Assembly: GCA_913030605.1 (NCBI GenBank)
Contig: CAJWEZ010000026.1
Location: 1 to 56,013 of the forward strand
Direction: 5' to 3'
Origin: an uncultured Spirochaeta sp.
Lineage (GTDB): Bacteria; Spirochaetota; Spirochaetia; DSM-27196; Alkalispirochaetaceae
Length of the DNA: 56,013 nucleotides
This document shows, piece after piece, positions 26,217 to 34,515 of this stretch. Below the pieces are notes generated by a model. The model saw nothing but the letters and a program-made list of their open reading frames with translations. It was not told the DNA's origin and did not search any database. The first letter of the stretch is position 1. The number at the start of each line of letters is the position of its first letter. Position numbers and translations under genes: made by a program.

Positions 26217-27794
26217 ATGAGCAGCCATTGGGCGGATATCAACGCAGACAAAATCGTCCGGGAGAAGGGCGAGAAAGACCGCTACACCTGTGCATCGGGA
26301 ATCACCCCGTCGGGGACGGTGCACGTCGGGAACTTTCGCGAGATTATCTCCGTGGACCTCGTCGTCCGAGCGCTTCGCGAGAAGGGACACGAGGTACGGT
26401 TTCTGTACTCGTGGGACGACTACGACGTGTTTCGGAAGGTCCCGGCCACCGTCACGGATCGGGAGCGGTTCGAAGAGTACCTCCGCTGGCCGATCACGCT
26501 CGTTCCCGATCCCGAGGAAACCTATGAGAGTTTTGCCCGCGCCAACGAGGCGGAGCTGGAAGGCCAACTGGAGCGTGTGGGTATCACCCCGGAGTACATC
26601 TACCAGGCGACCCAGTACCGCGCTTCGACGTATGCGCGCGGTATTCGCACGGCCCTCGAGAAACGCGACCGGATCAGGGAGATTCTCAACCGGTTCCGCA
26701 CGAGCCCGCTGCCCGACGAGTGGTGGCCGGTGAGTGTGTTCAGCCGGTTCACCAACCGCGACACGACCCGGATCGTGGGATGGGACGGCGAATGGGGACT
26801 GACGTACTTCTGCGAGGAGAGCGGGCAGGAGGACACGATCGACCTGCGGGAGACGGGATTCGCGAAGCTTCCGTGGCGCATCGACTGGCCCATGCGGTGG
26901 GCGTGGGAGCAGGTGGACTTCGAACCCGCGGGGAAGGACCACCACTCCGAGGGCGGCAGCTTCGACACGGCGCGGCATGTGGTGCGGGAGGTGTTCGACT
27001 GGGAACCGCCGGTCACCTTTCAGTACGATTTTATCAGCATCAAGGGACGCGGCGGCAAGATGTCGAGTTCCTCCGGTGAGGTGATCAGCCTGCGCGATGT
27101 CCTGGAGGTCTACCAGCCCGAGGTATTGCGCTACCTCTTTGCCGGAACGCGCCCCAACAGCGAGTTCGCAATCAGTTTCGACCTCGACGTGATCAAGATC
27201 TACGAGGACTACGACAAGTGCGAGCGCATCTACTTCGGTCAGGAGACGGTAAACGAGAAGCGCGCCGCCAAGGAACGCCGGATCTATGAGCTCTCGCAGG
27301 TGGACGCGCCGCCGGCGGCGCTGCCGGCGCAGATTCCGTTTCGCCACCTCTGCAACCTGCTGCTGATTCACGACGGCACGATCGACGCGGCCCTGGCGGA
27401 CATGCCCGGCTACACGGAGTTCGACGACGAACTGAAACGTCGTGCCCGGGAGCGCGCGGCCTGCGCGTGGAACTGGGTGCAGGAGTTTGCGCCGGACGAT
27501 TTTCGCTTTCACGTTGTCGACCCCGAGACAACCGAGCCTCGCTCGCTCAGCGATGCCGAACGTACCGCAGTGGCGGGACTTCGGAAGATGCTTGCTGCGG
27601 GGCTCGACGACAGGAGCGACAAGGACGTACAGAACGGCATCTACGACATCGCCCGCGATGCCGGTCTGGAGCCCAAGGATCTGTTTCGCACGCTGTATCT
27701 GATCCTGGTGAACCAGGAACGGGGACCACGGCTTGGTGGTTTTCTAAAGACGCTGGGGGCGCCGCGGGTGCTCCGGATTCTGGAACGATACTGA
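26217..27794 (+). CDS. lysS: class I lysyl-tRNA synthetase
   Basis: Charges tRNA-Lys. The 525-residue protein is of the class I (archaeal) type, not the class II enzyme of most bacteria. It has the HIGH-like SGTVHVGNFRE near residue 35, the KMSKS-like GGKMSSSSGE near 282, and the characteristic VFSRFTNRDTTRIVGWDGEWGL segment shown here over its length only. Class I LysRS is known from archaea, spirochaetes and some alphaproteobacteria. The start follows directly on a -10 element, without Shine-Dalgarno. rpiA follows after 11 nt. Confidence 0.96.
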   Translation: MSSHWADINADKIVREKGEKDRYTCASGITPSGTVHVGNFREIISVDLVVRALREKGHEVRFLYSWDDYDVFRKVPATVTDRERFEEYLRWPITLVPDPEETYESFARANEAELEGQLERVGITPEYIYQATQYRASTYARGIRTALEKRDRIREILNRFRTSPLPDEWWPVSVFSRFTNRDTTRIVGWDGEWGLTYFCEESGQEDTIDLRETGFAKLPWRIDWPMRWAWEQVDFEPAGKDHHSEGGSFDTARHVVREVFDWEPPVTFQYDFISIKGRGGKMSSSSGEVISLRDVLEVYQPEVLRYLFAGTRPNSEFAISFDLDVIKIYEDYDKCERIYFGQETVNEKRAAKERRIYELSQVDAPPAALPAQIPFRHLCNLLLIHDGTIDAALADMPGYTEFDDELKRRARERAACAWNWVQEFAPDDFRFHVVDPETTEPRSLSDAERTAVAGLRKMLAAGLDDRSDKDVQNGIYDIARDAGLEPKDLFRTLYLILVNQERGPRLGGFLKTLGAPRVLRILERY

Positions 27795-27805
27795 GGAGCG
27801 CTGAC

Positions 27806-28525
27806 GTGGGTATGGATTCGACGGAGGTCAAACGGCTGGTTGCCGAAACGGTGGTAGACAGGGTCGTGCGTTCCGGCATGAAGGTGGGGCTGGGTACCGG
27901 GAGCACCGCGATCCACGCGGTCCGCCGGATCGGGGCCGGGATCGCCGAGGGGCGGCTCACCGACATCCTCGCGGTCGCCACCAGTTTCGAGAGTACGATT
28001 GAGGCGCAGCGTCTGGGAATCCCGCTCAGGACGCTGAACGACCCCGACATCGACGGACACCTGGATCTGGTGATCGATGGTGCCGACGAGGTGGACACGC
28101 GCACGGGATTTCTCATCAAGGGCGGCGGGGGCGCGCTGACGCTGGAGAAGCTGGTGGAGTACAACGCCGGCCGACTGTACGTCGTGGTGGACGAGAGCAA
28201 GCTCTCGCGACGGCTGGGCAGTGGCTTCCCGGTGCCGGTGGAGGTGATCCCGGCGGCGCTGCGGGCGGCGGCCCGGGCGCTTGAAGCGCTCGGCGGTCGT
28301 CCCGAGTTGCGCATGGCGCAGCGCAAGGCGGGACCGGTCATCACGGACAACGGCAATCTCATCCTCGACGTGCACCTCGGCGACGCCGACGTCGACGCCC
28401 ACTACCTGGAAACGGCGATTAACAGCATTCCCGGGGTGCTTGAGAACGGCATCTTCAGCCGTGCGGACACCGAAATCTGGGTCGGCCGTGCCGACGGCAC
28501 GGTGGAAGAGGTGGAAATCGGCTGA
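27806..28525 (+). CDS. rpiA: ribose-5-phosphate isomerase A
   Basis: Interconverts ribose-5-phosphate and ribulose-5-phosphate in the pentose phosphate pathway. The 239-residue protein has the RpiA landmarks GLGTGSTA near residue 32, the DGADEVD catalytic Asp motif near 93 and IKGGGGALTLEK near 106, with a conserved Glu and Lys. The C-terminal PGVLENGIF is typical. GTG 27806 is preferred because GAGGAG lies 7 nt upstream; ATG 27812 would leave 13 nt. It is downstream of lysS in one transcript. Confidence 0.95.
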   Translation: MGMDSTEVKRLVAETVVDRVVRSGMKVGLGTGSTAIHAVRRIGAGIAEGRLTDILAVATSFESTIEAQRLGIPLRTLNDPDIDGHLDLVIDGADEVDTRTGFLIKGGGGALTLEKLVEYNAGRLYVVVDESKLSRRLGSGFPVPVEVIPAALRAAARALEALGGRPELRMAQRKAGPVITDNGNLILDVHLGDADVDAHYLETAINSIPGVLENGIFSRADTEIWVGRADGTVEEVEIG

Positions 28526-28532
28526 GGCGCAG

Positions 28533-29549
28533 CTATCGCGCGTCGCCGGACATCGCCGCAACGAGATCGTTCAGGCGTCGACCATCTTCCGGGATCCACC
28601 GTCGCCAGTGGGCGGCACTGTCGGCCAGATCCTGCAGCAGGTCCTCCGAGGGTTGCGCCGTCGGGGCAAACACTTCCAGCGTCAGGTACAGCGAGTCGAC
28701 CACCGGCGGCAACCCCGCGTCGGGCTCCGCCTCCGCCGAGGCGAAGCCGGCATGAAGCGCCCGCAGCACCGCGTCCGGCGCAATGATCCCGCCTCCGTTG
28801 GTCTCGTCCGTAAAGGGCCGGTGGCCACTGACGGTGCCGTCGGTCTGCTGGAGGTGGATTACGGGCGAGTAGGGACCAACGGCGCGGAGCCATGCGTAGG
28901 GGTCACTGTCCACCGCCTGGGAGCCGGCGAAGCGGTGCTGAGCCGAGGCGTGGCCGGTGTCGACGGTGATGTACAGCGGCGACCCGGAGGCGGTCACGGT
29001 CCGCATCAGTTCCCGGCTCCCCTCGATTGTCCACGGCGGCTGGTTGGGGGAGTACATCTGCTCCAGCGCCAGCCGTACACCGTGGGCCTTTGCCTCCGTT
29101 GCGCCCTCCGTCAGGCGTAGTGCCAGCGTTCGCATCACCCGGGCGTAGCGCTCCGAGTCGTGGAGATCCGCTTCCGCCACGGCGTGAAAGAAAAACCCCA
29201 GATCAGCACCGTGAAACGCCGCGCGCCGGATCGTCGGTTTCAGCCAGCTGTCAATCATGCGGCGCACGATACGCTCGTCGGGGTGGAGCAGCCCCATCGT
29301 CCCGTAGCTCCCGTGGCCGGAGTAGAGGCTCGCCACGCGCAGTCCATTGCGGGCGCACTCCTCGGCAACCTGATCGTCCCAGTCCCGGAGGTATTCGTCG
29401 CCGTGGTACATGGGGTCGGCTTCCGTGTCGGCTCCGAGTTCGACGTGTCGGATGCCGAGATCCGCGACGATCGGCGCCCAGTCCCGCGGCATCGGCCAGC
29501 GTTTGCTGGCGAAACAGGTGTCAATGGACAGGTGGACCGTCGGGTTCAC
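28533..29549 (-). CDS. sugar phosphate isomerase/epimerase-like TIM-barrel protein
   Basis: 338 residues of the xylose isomerase-like/AP endonuclease 2 fold. Putative metal ligands are Glu in LALEQMYSPNQ, Asp and His in ITVDTGHASAQHRF, His in VIHLQQTDG and Glu in LTLEVFAP. The sugar is unknown. The GTG start at 29549 overlaps the era stop by 4 nt (GTGA), so it is coupled to era, with no obvious functional link. It is convergent with rpiA, 7 nt apart. Confidence 0.83.
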   Translation of the reverse strand: MNPTVHLSIDTCFASKRWPMPRDWAPIVADLGIRHVELGADTEADPMYHGDEYLRDWDDQVAEECARNGLRVASLYSGHGSYGTMGLLHPDERIVRRMIDSWLKPTIRRAAFHGADLGFFFHAVAEADLHDSERYARVMRTLALRLTEGATEAKAHGVRLALEQMYSPNQPPWTIEGSRELMRTVTASGSPLYITVDTGHASAQHRFAGSQAVDSDPYAWLRAVGPYSPVIHLQQTDGTVSGHRPFTDETNGGGIIAPDAVLRALHAGFASAEAEPDAGLPPVVDSLYLTLEVFAPTAQPSEDLLQDLADSAAHWRRWIPEDGRRLNDLVAAMSGDAR

Positions 29550-30448
29550 GTAATGATCCGTTTCAGGAGATCGTCGTCGTGGCGCCATTTGGGGCGCACC
29601 TTGACCTGCAGCGACAGTCGTACGGGTCCGGGGAAGATACCGGAGAGGACGCGCTCCGCATCGCGGCGAATGGCGGTGACGGTTGCCCCCTTCTTTCCCA
29701 CCACGATGCCCTGCTGGGAGTCACGTTCCACCAGGATGAACGCCCGCGCCCAGAGGGTGTCTTTTCGCTGTTCCAGGTCGGCAACCTCGACGTACAACGC
29801 GTGGGGGAGCTCCTGGCGAACGCGTTTGATCGCCTCCTCCCGGATGATCTCGGCGATCCGGAAGCGCGGCTCCTGGTCGGTGTAAAACTCGTCTGGATAC
29901 CACGCGGGACCGTCGGGAAGGAGCTCGAACAGGTGGTCCAGGAGGTCGGGGACACCTCGCCGGCGGTCGGCCATCTCCTCCGGAAGTCCCGCGATTTCCA
30001 CGACCGGCGCGCTGACGCCGGCCTCGGCCAGGAACGTCCGCACCCTGTCGGGATGAGCATCCGGGAGATCGCACTTGGTCAGCGCAACCACGACCGGGAG
30101 AGCCAGCTCGGAGACGATCTGTGCCAGATCCCGTTCCTCGTCACCGGGGTGGCGTGATGCGTCCACCAGATACACCGCCGCCTCGGCATCCGGCAGGTGC
30201 TCCAGGGCCACATCGCGGAGCCGACGGTTGATTCGCTTTTCGGATCGATGTAATCCTGGGGTGTCGAGAAACACGATCTGTCCGCGCGAGTCCGTCATGA
30301 TTCCGCGAATCACGTTGCGGGTGGTCTGCGGTACCGGTGAGACGATCGATACGTGTTGGCGACATACAGCGTTTACCAGGCTGGATTTGCCCGAGGACGG
30401 CCGTCCCAGGAGGACGACAAAGCCGCTGCGGCGGTCGGTGCTTTGCAT
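29546..30448 (-). CDS. era: GTPase Era
   Basis: Ribosome assembly GTPase that binds 16S rRNA, 300 residues. G1 is GRPSSGKSSLVN near residue 15, G2 PQTTRN, G3 DTPGL and G4 TKCD. The C-terminal KH domain has VVGKKGATV followed by the LSLQVKVRPKWR ending. ATG 30448 is preferred, with AGGTG just upstream; a GTG 6 nt earlier would extend it by two residues. It is transcribed divergently from clpP out of a shared 55-nt region. Confidence 0.95.
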   Translation of the reverse strand: MQSTDRRSGFVVLLGRPSSGKSSLVNAVCRQHVSIVSPVPQTTRNVIRGIMTDSRGQIVFLDTPGLHRSEKRINRRLRDVALEHLPDAEAAVYLVDASRHPGDEERDLAQIVSELALPVVVALTKCDLPDAHPDRVRTFLAEAGVSAPVVEIAGLPEEMADRRRGVPDLLDHLFELLPDGPAWYPDEFYTDQEPRFRIAEIIREEAIKRVRQELPHALYVEVADLEQRKDTLWARAFILVERDSQQGIVVGKKGATVTAIRRDAERVLSGIFPGPVRLSLQVKVRPKWRHDDDLLKRIIT

Positions 30449-30472
30449 GTTCACCTGCGTTGATAGTATATT
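30443..30472 (+). promoter_or_regulatory. clpP promoter, overlapping a divergent era -10
   Basis: Plus strand: TTGCAT (30443-30448), an 18-nt spacer and TATATT (30467-30472). The same AT block read on the minus strand gives TATACT (30470-30465), a -10 suited to era. The two -10 elements share four bases, so the promoters are back to back. Confidence 0.45.
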
Positions 30473-30502
30473 CTGCGCTCAAACGCAACTACGGAGATGA
30501 AT

Positions 30503-31117
30503 ATGAGTGAGAAACACCACGCCCGATATCAGGACGAGGAACAGGAACAGGACGGAGAGAAAAAGGACGGACAGCCACCGCTCCTGGACAAGATGATCAA
30601 GACTCGCACCATTCTGGTGTCGGGTGAGATCAACAAGGAACTCGCGGAGCGCGTCGTGCGGCAGCTGCTCATTCTCGAGCAGGAAGGCGATGAGCCGATC
30701 CGGGTCTTCATTGATTCTCCCGGCGGTGACGCCGACGCCGGTTACGCGATTTTTGACACGATCCGCTTTGTCAAACCGGAGGTGTACACCGTCGGTATCG
30801 GCCTGGTTGCCAGTGCCGGGGCGCTGATCCTCCTCGCCGGCGAAAAGGACAAACGTCTGGCGTTTCCGAACTCCCACTACCTGATCCATCAGCCCCTGTC
30901 GGGCATCCGGGGGGTGGCGACGGAGATTGAGATCCACGCCCGGGAGATCGAAAAGATGCGAACCCGTATCAACACCCTGATCTCGGAGGAGACGGGGAAG
31001 CCCTACGAGCAGGTGGAAAAGGACACCGACCGCGACTACTGGATGAGCGCCACCGAGGCGGTGGACTACGGGCTTGTCTCGCGGATCGTTACACGACGGG
31101 CCGAGCTCGAGGGCTGA
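30503..31117 (+). CDS. clpP: ClpP-family serine protease subunit
   Basis: Proteolytic core subunit of the Clp system, 204 residues. Catalytic Ser is in GLVASAGALIL, His in HYLIHQPLSG and Asp in DTDRDYWMSATEAVDYGLV, so the triad is complete. A charged N-terminal extension of about 25 residues (Glu/Asp/Gln/Lys) replaces the usual short axial loop region. No Clp ATPase gene is adjacent. GGAG lies 6 nt before ATG 30503, which is preferred over ATG 30497. An intrinsic terminator follows. Confidence 0.9.
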   Translation: MSEKHHARYQDEEQEQDGEKKDGQPPLLDKMIKTRTILVSGEINKELAERVVRQLLILEQEGDEPIRVFIDSPGGDADAGYAIFDTIRFVKPEVYTVGIGLVASAGALILLAGEKDKRLAFPNSHYLIHQPLSGIRGVATEIEIHAREIEKMRTRINTLISEETGKPYEQVEKDTDRDYWMSATEAVDYGLVSRIVTRRAELEG

Positions 31118-31154
31118 GGCTTGAGGCCGGGCGCTCACGTCCGGTACTCCACGG

Positions 31155-31182
31155 AAACGGGGCCACCGGGCCCCGTTTTTTT
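31155..31182 (+). terminator. intrinsic terminator of clpP
   Basis: AAACGGGGCC pairs with GGCCCCGTTT around an ACCG tetraloop region, a stem of about 10 GC-rich bp, followed directly by a run of seven Ts. This is a canonical Rho-independent terminator. Confidence 0.93.
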
Positions 31183-31199
31183 GTCCCCGGACAAGCACG

Positions 31200-32315
31200 G
31201 TGACCGCGCCTGCGCTGTCCGGAGGCGTGAATACCTGTGGCAGAATTCGACCGGCCGCGGCGACCGTAGTCGTCGGCGCAACCCTGGTTCTCCTTTCCGC
31301 GTGTTCCGCATGCCGGATCGTCGTCCCCGATGACCCGACCTTCGTGGTGGCCTCCTACAACCTCGAGAACCTGTTCGATGAACGGGCGAACGGTCGCGAG
31401 TACCCGGAGTTTCTGCCCGAGGCGGGGTGGGATGCCGACGACGTCGCCGACCGGCTGCGGGGCGTGGCGTCCGTGGTAGAGGCGATCCGTCCGGCTCCGG
31501 ATCTTCTGGTTCTGGTGGAGGTGGAGCAGCAGGCGCTCGTCGACCGCCTCTTTGAGGAGTTCCTCGTCGATCTTCCACTGGAGTACCGCTGTTTTGTTCG
31601 CGGCCCCGACAGCGCCACCGGTGTTGCCGTGGCGAGTCGCTATCCTGTCGCCGGTGTCCGGGCCCTGCTGGCACGGGCCGGGAACACCCCGCCGCTGCGA
31701 CCGACGCTGGAGGTGCGGGTGCGGCTTCCGGAGGGTGACCTGATCGTGTTCGCCAACCACTGGAAGAGCAAACTCGGGAGCGCCGCCGCCACGGAGCCGC
31801 TTCGACGCGCCGCGGCGGGCCTGGTGCGTCGGCGCCTGGACGACCTGGCGGAGTCGGAACCGGATCTCGCGGCGATCGTCGCCGGCGATCTCAACGAGCG
31901 GGGGCGGGAAGGGCAGTTGACCGGCTGGGCGTACCCGACGGCGCTCGTAGACCGTGTGGGCCTGGAGGATTCGGACCCGCCGTGGGATACGCCGGCGTTC
32001 CGCGCCTCGCGGCGCTTTCTTCCCGTTGTCCGGGACCGGGCGCTGGTGGCGTCCGGCGATGGGGCGGCGTTGTTCGACCCGTGGCAGGAAAGCGGGTACT
32101 CGGGGTCATACTGGTTTTTCGGCGAATGGGAGCAGATCGATCACCTGCTCATGAACGGCGCGGCGCTGGACGGACCGGTGTTTGCGTTCGAGCGCTTTTT
32201 CACCGTTGCAGCCGTCGGTGCCGTCGACGACGGAGGACGGCCGCTCAGCTGGACCGAGGACGGCGTGTCGGATCATCTTCCGGTTGTCGCGGCGTTTCGG
32301 CTGGTGGGGCGATAG
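31200..32315 (+). CDS. lipoprotein endonuclease/exonuclease/phosphatase family protein
   Basis: 371 residues. An N-terminal export signal ends in a lipobox LLSAC near residue 35, predicting a membrane-anchored protein in the periplasm or on the surface. The EEP domain shows YNLENLFDE near residue 53, the metal-binding LVEVEQ, the FANHWKS segment, GDLNERG and the C-terminal GVSDHLPVVAAF. It could be a nuclease or a phosphoesterase; DNA scavenging is plausible but unproven. The GTG at 31200 lacks a Shine-Dalgarno; a GTG at 31227 has GGAGG only 1 nt away, so the start is uncertain. Confidence 0.83.
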   Translation: MTAPALSGGVNTCGRIRPAAATVVVGATLVLLSACSACRIVVPDDPTFVVASYNLENLFDERANGREYPEFLPEAGWDADDVADRLRGVASVVEAIRPAPDLLVLVEVEQQALVDRLFEEFLVDLPLEYRCFVRGPDSATGVAVASRYPVAGVRALLARAGNTPPLRPTLEVRVRLPEGDLIVFANHWKSKLGSAAATEPLRRAAAGLVRRRLDDLAESEPDLAAIVAGDLNERGREGQLTGWAYPTALVDRVGLEDSDPPWDTPAFRASRRFLPVVRDRALVASGDGAALFDPWQESGYSGSYWFFGEWEQIDHLLMNGAALDGPVFAFERFFTVAAVGAVDDGGRPLSWTEDGVSDHLPVVAAFRLVGR

Positions 32316-32377
32316 CGTCGGCGGTATCGGTTGGGCGCGCCCTGCCACACGCCACCCCCTCACCGTGAACCGCTCTC

Positions 32378-32413
32378 TCACCACACACCGGCGTCACCAC
32401 ACACCGGCGTCAC
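32378..32413. repeat. 16-bp tandem duplication at the 3' end of the SMUG1 gene
   Basis: The unit ACCACACACCGGCGTC occurs twice, at 32380-32395 and 32396-32411, with the period continuing a few bases on each side. One copy contains the last codons and the TGA of the SMUG1 gene, the other lies just beyond it. Confidence 0.85.
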
Positions 32414-33149
32414 GAAGTTGCCGTTCAGCCTGCTCGGTCCATCCGCGATTTGCCGCGGGGGACGCGGGGCTGGGATGCAGAATCTGAACCACTCGCGCGT
32501 GTTCCACCCGTGCCGCTCCCTCCGGTCCCGCTGCCACGTCCGCGGCGCCCGACGCTTCCAGTCTGCGTCGCGCAAAGGCACCGATACCCACGAGGAACGC
32601 GGGGCGGTACGCGCGGACCGCGGTGAGCAGCATCTCGTCGCAGATCGTGAAGAGCGCTTCACGCTCCGCCGCGGGAAGTTTGTCGGGGGTGATGTTTCGT
32701 CCTGACTCGGCCATGAACACCAGGGGACAGTAGTTCAACACCAGGTGATCGGCAAAAAACCGCTCCGGTGTCCCGAATCGATCGGCGAACAGTCCCCACA
32801 GGCGTCGGCCGCTGACCTCGCTCCGGGGACAGTCCCACCCCTCAACGGGCCGTTTCGGGTGCGGAGACGGCGGCGTATCCACCGGCGCGTCCAGTCCCAT
32901 CCACCCGGCGGCGGCGTGAACCTCGCCGAACGGGATTCCGGTCTGCGCCATGCCCCAGGGGCCGGGGTTCATGCCGAGGAAGAGAACCCGTCGCCGGTCG
33001 GCGCCGAACCGCCGCAGGTACTGTTCCCACGGTCCCCGGGCGTAGCGATGCGGGTTGTAGACCGCCGACACGGGATCGGCAAAACGAAGCCGGTCCAGTC
33101 GTTCGTTCCAGCTGTCCAGGGGCGCGAGAAGGGCGTCGGCCGGTGTCAT
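32394..33149 (-). CDS. SMUG1-type uracil-DNA glycosylase
   Basis: Removes uracil and related lesions from single- and double-stranded DNA in base excision repair. The 251-residue protein carries the SMUG1 signature GMNPGPWGMAQTGIPFGEV near residue 60 and the second-site HPSPASPAANRGW near 226; the order and spacing fit the family. Bacterial SMUG1 is patchily distributed. The ATG at 33149 faces the argJ promoter on the other strand. The stop lies inside the 16-bp duplication. Photolyase and a UvrD-type helicase elsewhere in the window complete a small set of repair genes. Confidence 0.9.
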   Translation of the reverse strand: MTPADALLAPLDSWNERLDRLRFADPVSAVYNPHRYARGPWEQYLRRFGADRRRVLFLGMNPGPWGMAQTGIPFGEVHAAAGWMGLDAPVDTPPSPHPKRPVEGWDCPRSEVSGRRLWGLFADRFGTPERFFADHLVLNYCPLVFMAESGRNITPDKLPAAEREALFTICDEMLLTAVRAYRPAFLVGIGAFARRRLEASGAADVAAGPEGAARVEHARVVQILHPSPASPAANRGWTEQAERQLRDAGVW

Positions 33150-33177
33150 GGCGCGATCCTACCGGTCGGTCAGGTTC

Positions 33178-33206
33178 TTGCACAAGCGTATGTGTGCCGA
33201 TACAGT
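33178..33206 (+). promoter_or_regulatory. sigma-70-type promoter for argJ
   Basis: TTGCAC at 33178-33183, a 17-nt spacer and TACAGT at 33201-33206. The GTG start at 33213 is 6 nt beyond the -10, so the predicted transcription start coincides with the start codon. Confidence 0.6.
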
Positions 33207-33212
33207 TGCCTC

Positions 33213-34490
33213 GTGATCTTCGAGAGCGCCCCTGCGTACAGAGCCCACCTGCTGCGGGAGACCGCCATCCCGCAGGGATTCCGTTTTCACGCCACCTCCC
33301 TCGAGTTCGTTCCCCCGGAGCGACCCGACGCCGGGCGGGCAACGATGAACCTCGCGTTCATCGGAAGCGATGCGCCCGCCACGGCGGTGGGTGTCACGAC
33401 GCGGAATCGGTTCTGCGGCGCACCGGTGACGATCGCCCGGGAGCGGTTGCCGCAGGGACGGTTGCAGGGGCTGGTGGTGAACAACAAGGTTGCCAACGTG
33501 GCCAGCGCCACCGGCGTCGATGACGCCCGTCGGATCGCCGCCGCCACCGCCGCGCGGTTCGGTTACCCGGAGGCTGCGGTACTGCCGGTCAGTACCGGCG
33601 TCATCGGGTGGAGCCTGCCGGTACCGGCGATCCTCGCGGCGGTTGAGGAGCTGCCGGGGACGGAGTGTCACCCGCTGGACGTGGCGGAGGCGATCATGAC
33701 CACCGACCGCTATCCCAAACTGGCGTGGGAGCGGCGTGAGGGGGTGACCTGCCTGGGCATCGCCAAGGGCGCGGGGATGATCGAACCCAATCTGGCCACG
33801 ATGCTGGGGTTCATCGTATGCGATGCCGACGTCGATCGCGACACGCTGGAACGGGTGTTCCGTCGCGTCGTGGATCGTACCTTTAACACGATCTCCGTCG
33901 ACAGTGATCAGAGCACCAGCGACATGGTGGTGGCTCTGGCAAACGGTGCCTCCGGGCGCACCATCGACGAGGAGGCGCTCGAGGCGCTGCTGGAACCGGT
34001 GTGCAGGACACTTTCCCGGGAGATCGTGCGCAACGGAGAGGGCACCACCCATGTGCTCGACGTCACCGTCCGGGGCATGCCGGAGGCGGCGCTGGCGCGA
34101 AATGTCGGGCGCCACGTGGTCAACTCGCCGCTGGTGAAGACGGCGGTGTTCGGGAATGACCCCAACGTGGGGCGGATTCTCGGTGCCGCCGGCGATGCCC
34201 TGGCAACGTGGGACCCCGAGGGCACCGTGGACGGTGGAAGGCTCGAGATCGCCATACACGGCGAGACGGTCTATCGCGACGGTGCCTTTCGGCTGGACGG
34301 CGCGGTGGAGGCACGTCTCGCGGAGCGTCTCCGCAGCGCCGCCATGGACCCGGCGGTGCATGGGTACCCGCAGGATACCGGCTCGGTCGGAATCGTTCTT
34401 GATTTCCGTGCCGGCGACGCCGTCGCAGCGGTGTGCGGCAGCGATCTCAGCTACGAATACATCAGGGAAAACGCAGACTACCGGACGTGA
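33213..34490 (+). CDS. argJ: ArgJ: glutamate N-acetyltransferase/ornithine acetyltransferase
   Basis: Arginine biosynthesis enzyme that recycles acetyl groups between N-acetylornithine and glutamate. The 425-residue precursor has the autocleavage site KGAGMIEPNLATMLGF, where cleavage before Thr creates the alpha and beta chains, plus the STGVIGW oxyanion region and the C-terminal GNDPNVGRIL. Length is standard. GTG 33213 is chosen because the promoter places the transcription start there; GTG 33192 is the alternative. No other arg genes are adjacent. The Bat operon starts 25 nt downstream. Confidence 0.94.
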   Translation: MIFESAPAYRAHLLRETAIPQGFRFHATSLEFVPPERPDAGRATMNLAFIGSDAPATAVGVTTRNRFCGAPVTIARERLPQGRLQGLVVNNKVANVASATGVDDARRIAAATAARFGYPEAAVLPVSTGVIGWSLPVPAILAAVEELPGTECHPLDVAEAIMTTDRYPKLAWERREGVTCLGIAKGAGMIEPNLATMLGFIVCDADVDRDTLERVFRRVVDRTFNTISVDSDQSTSDMVVALANGASGRTIDEEALEALLEPVCRTLSREIVRNGEGTTHVLDVTVRGMPEAALARNVGRHVVNSPLVKTAVFGNDPNVGRILGAAGDALATWDPEGTVDGGRLEIAIHGETVYRDGAFRLDGAVEARLAERLRSAAMDPAVHGYPQDTGSVGIVLDFRAGDAVAAVCGSDLSYEYIRENADYRT

Positions 34491-34515
34491 CGGCCCGGGC
34501 GTGCAAGGACAGGAC

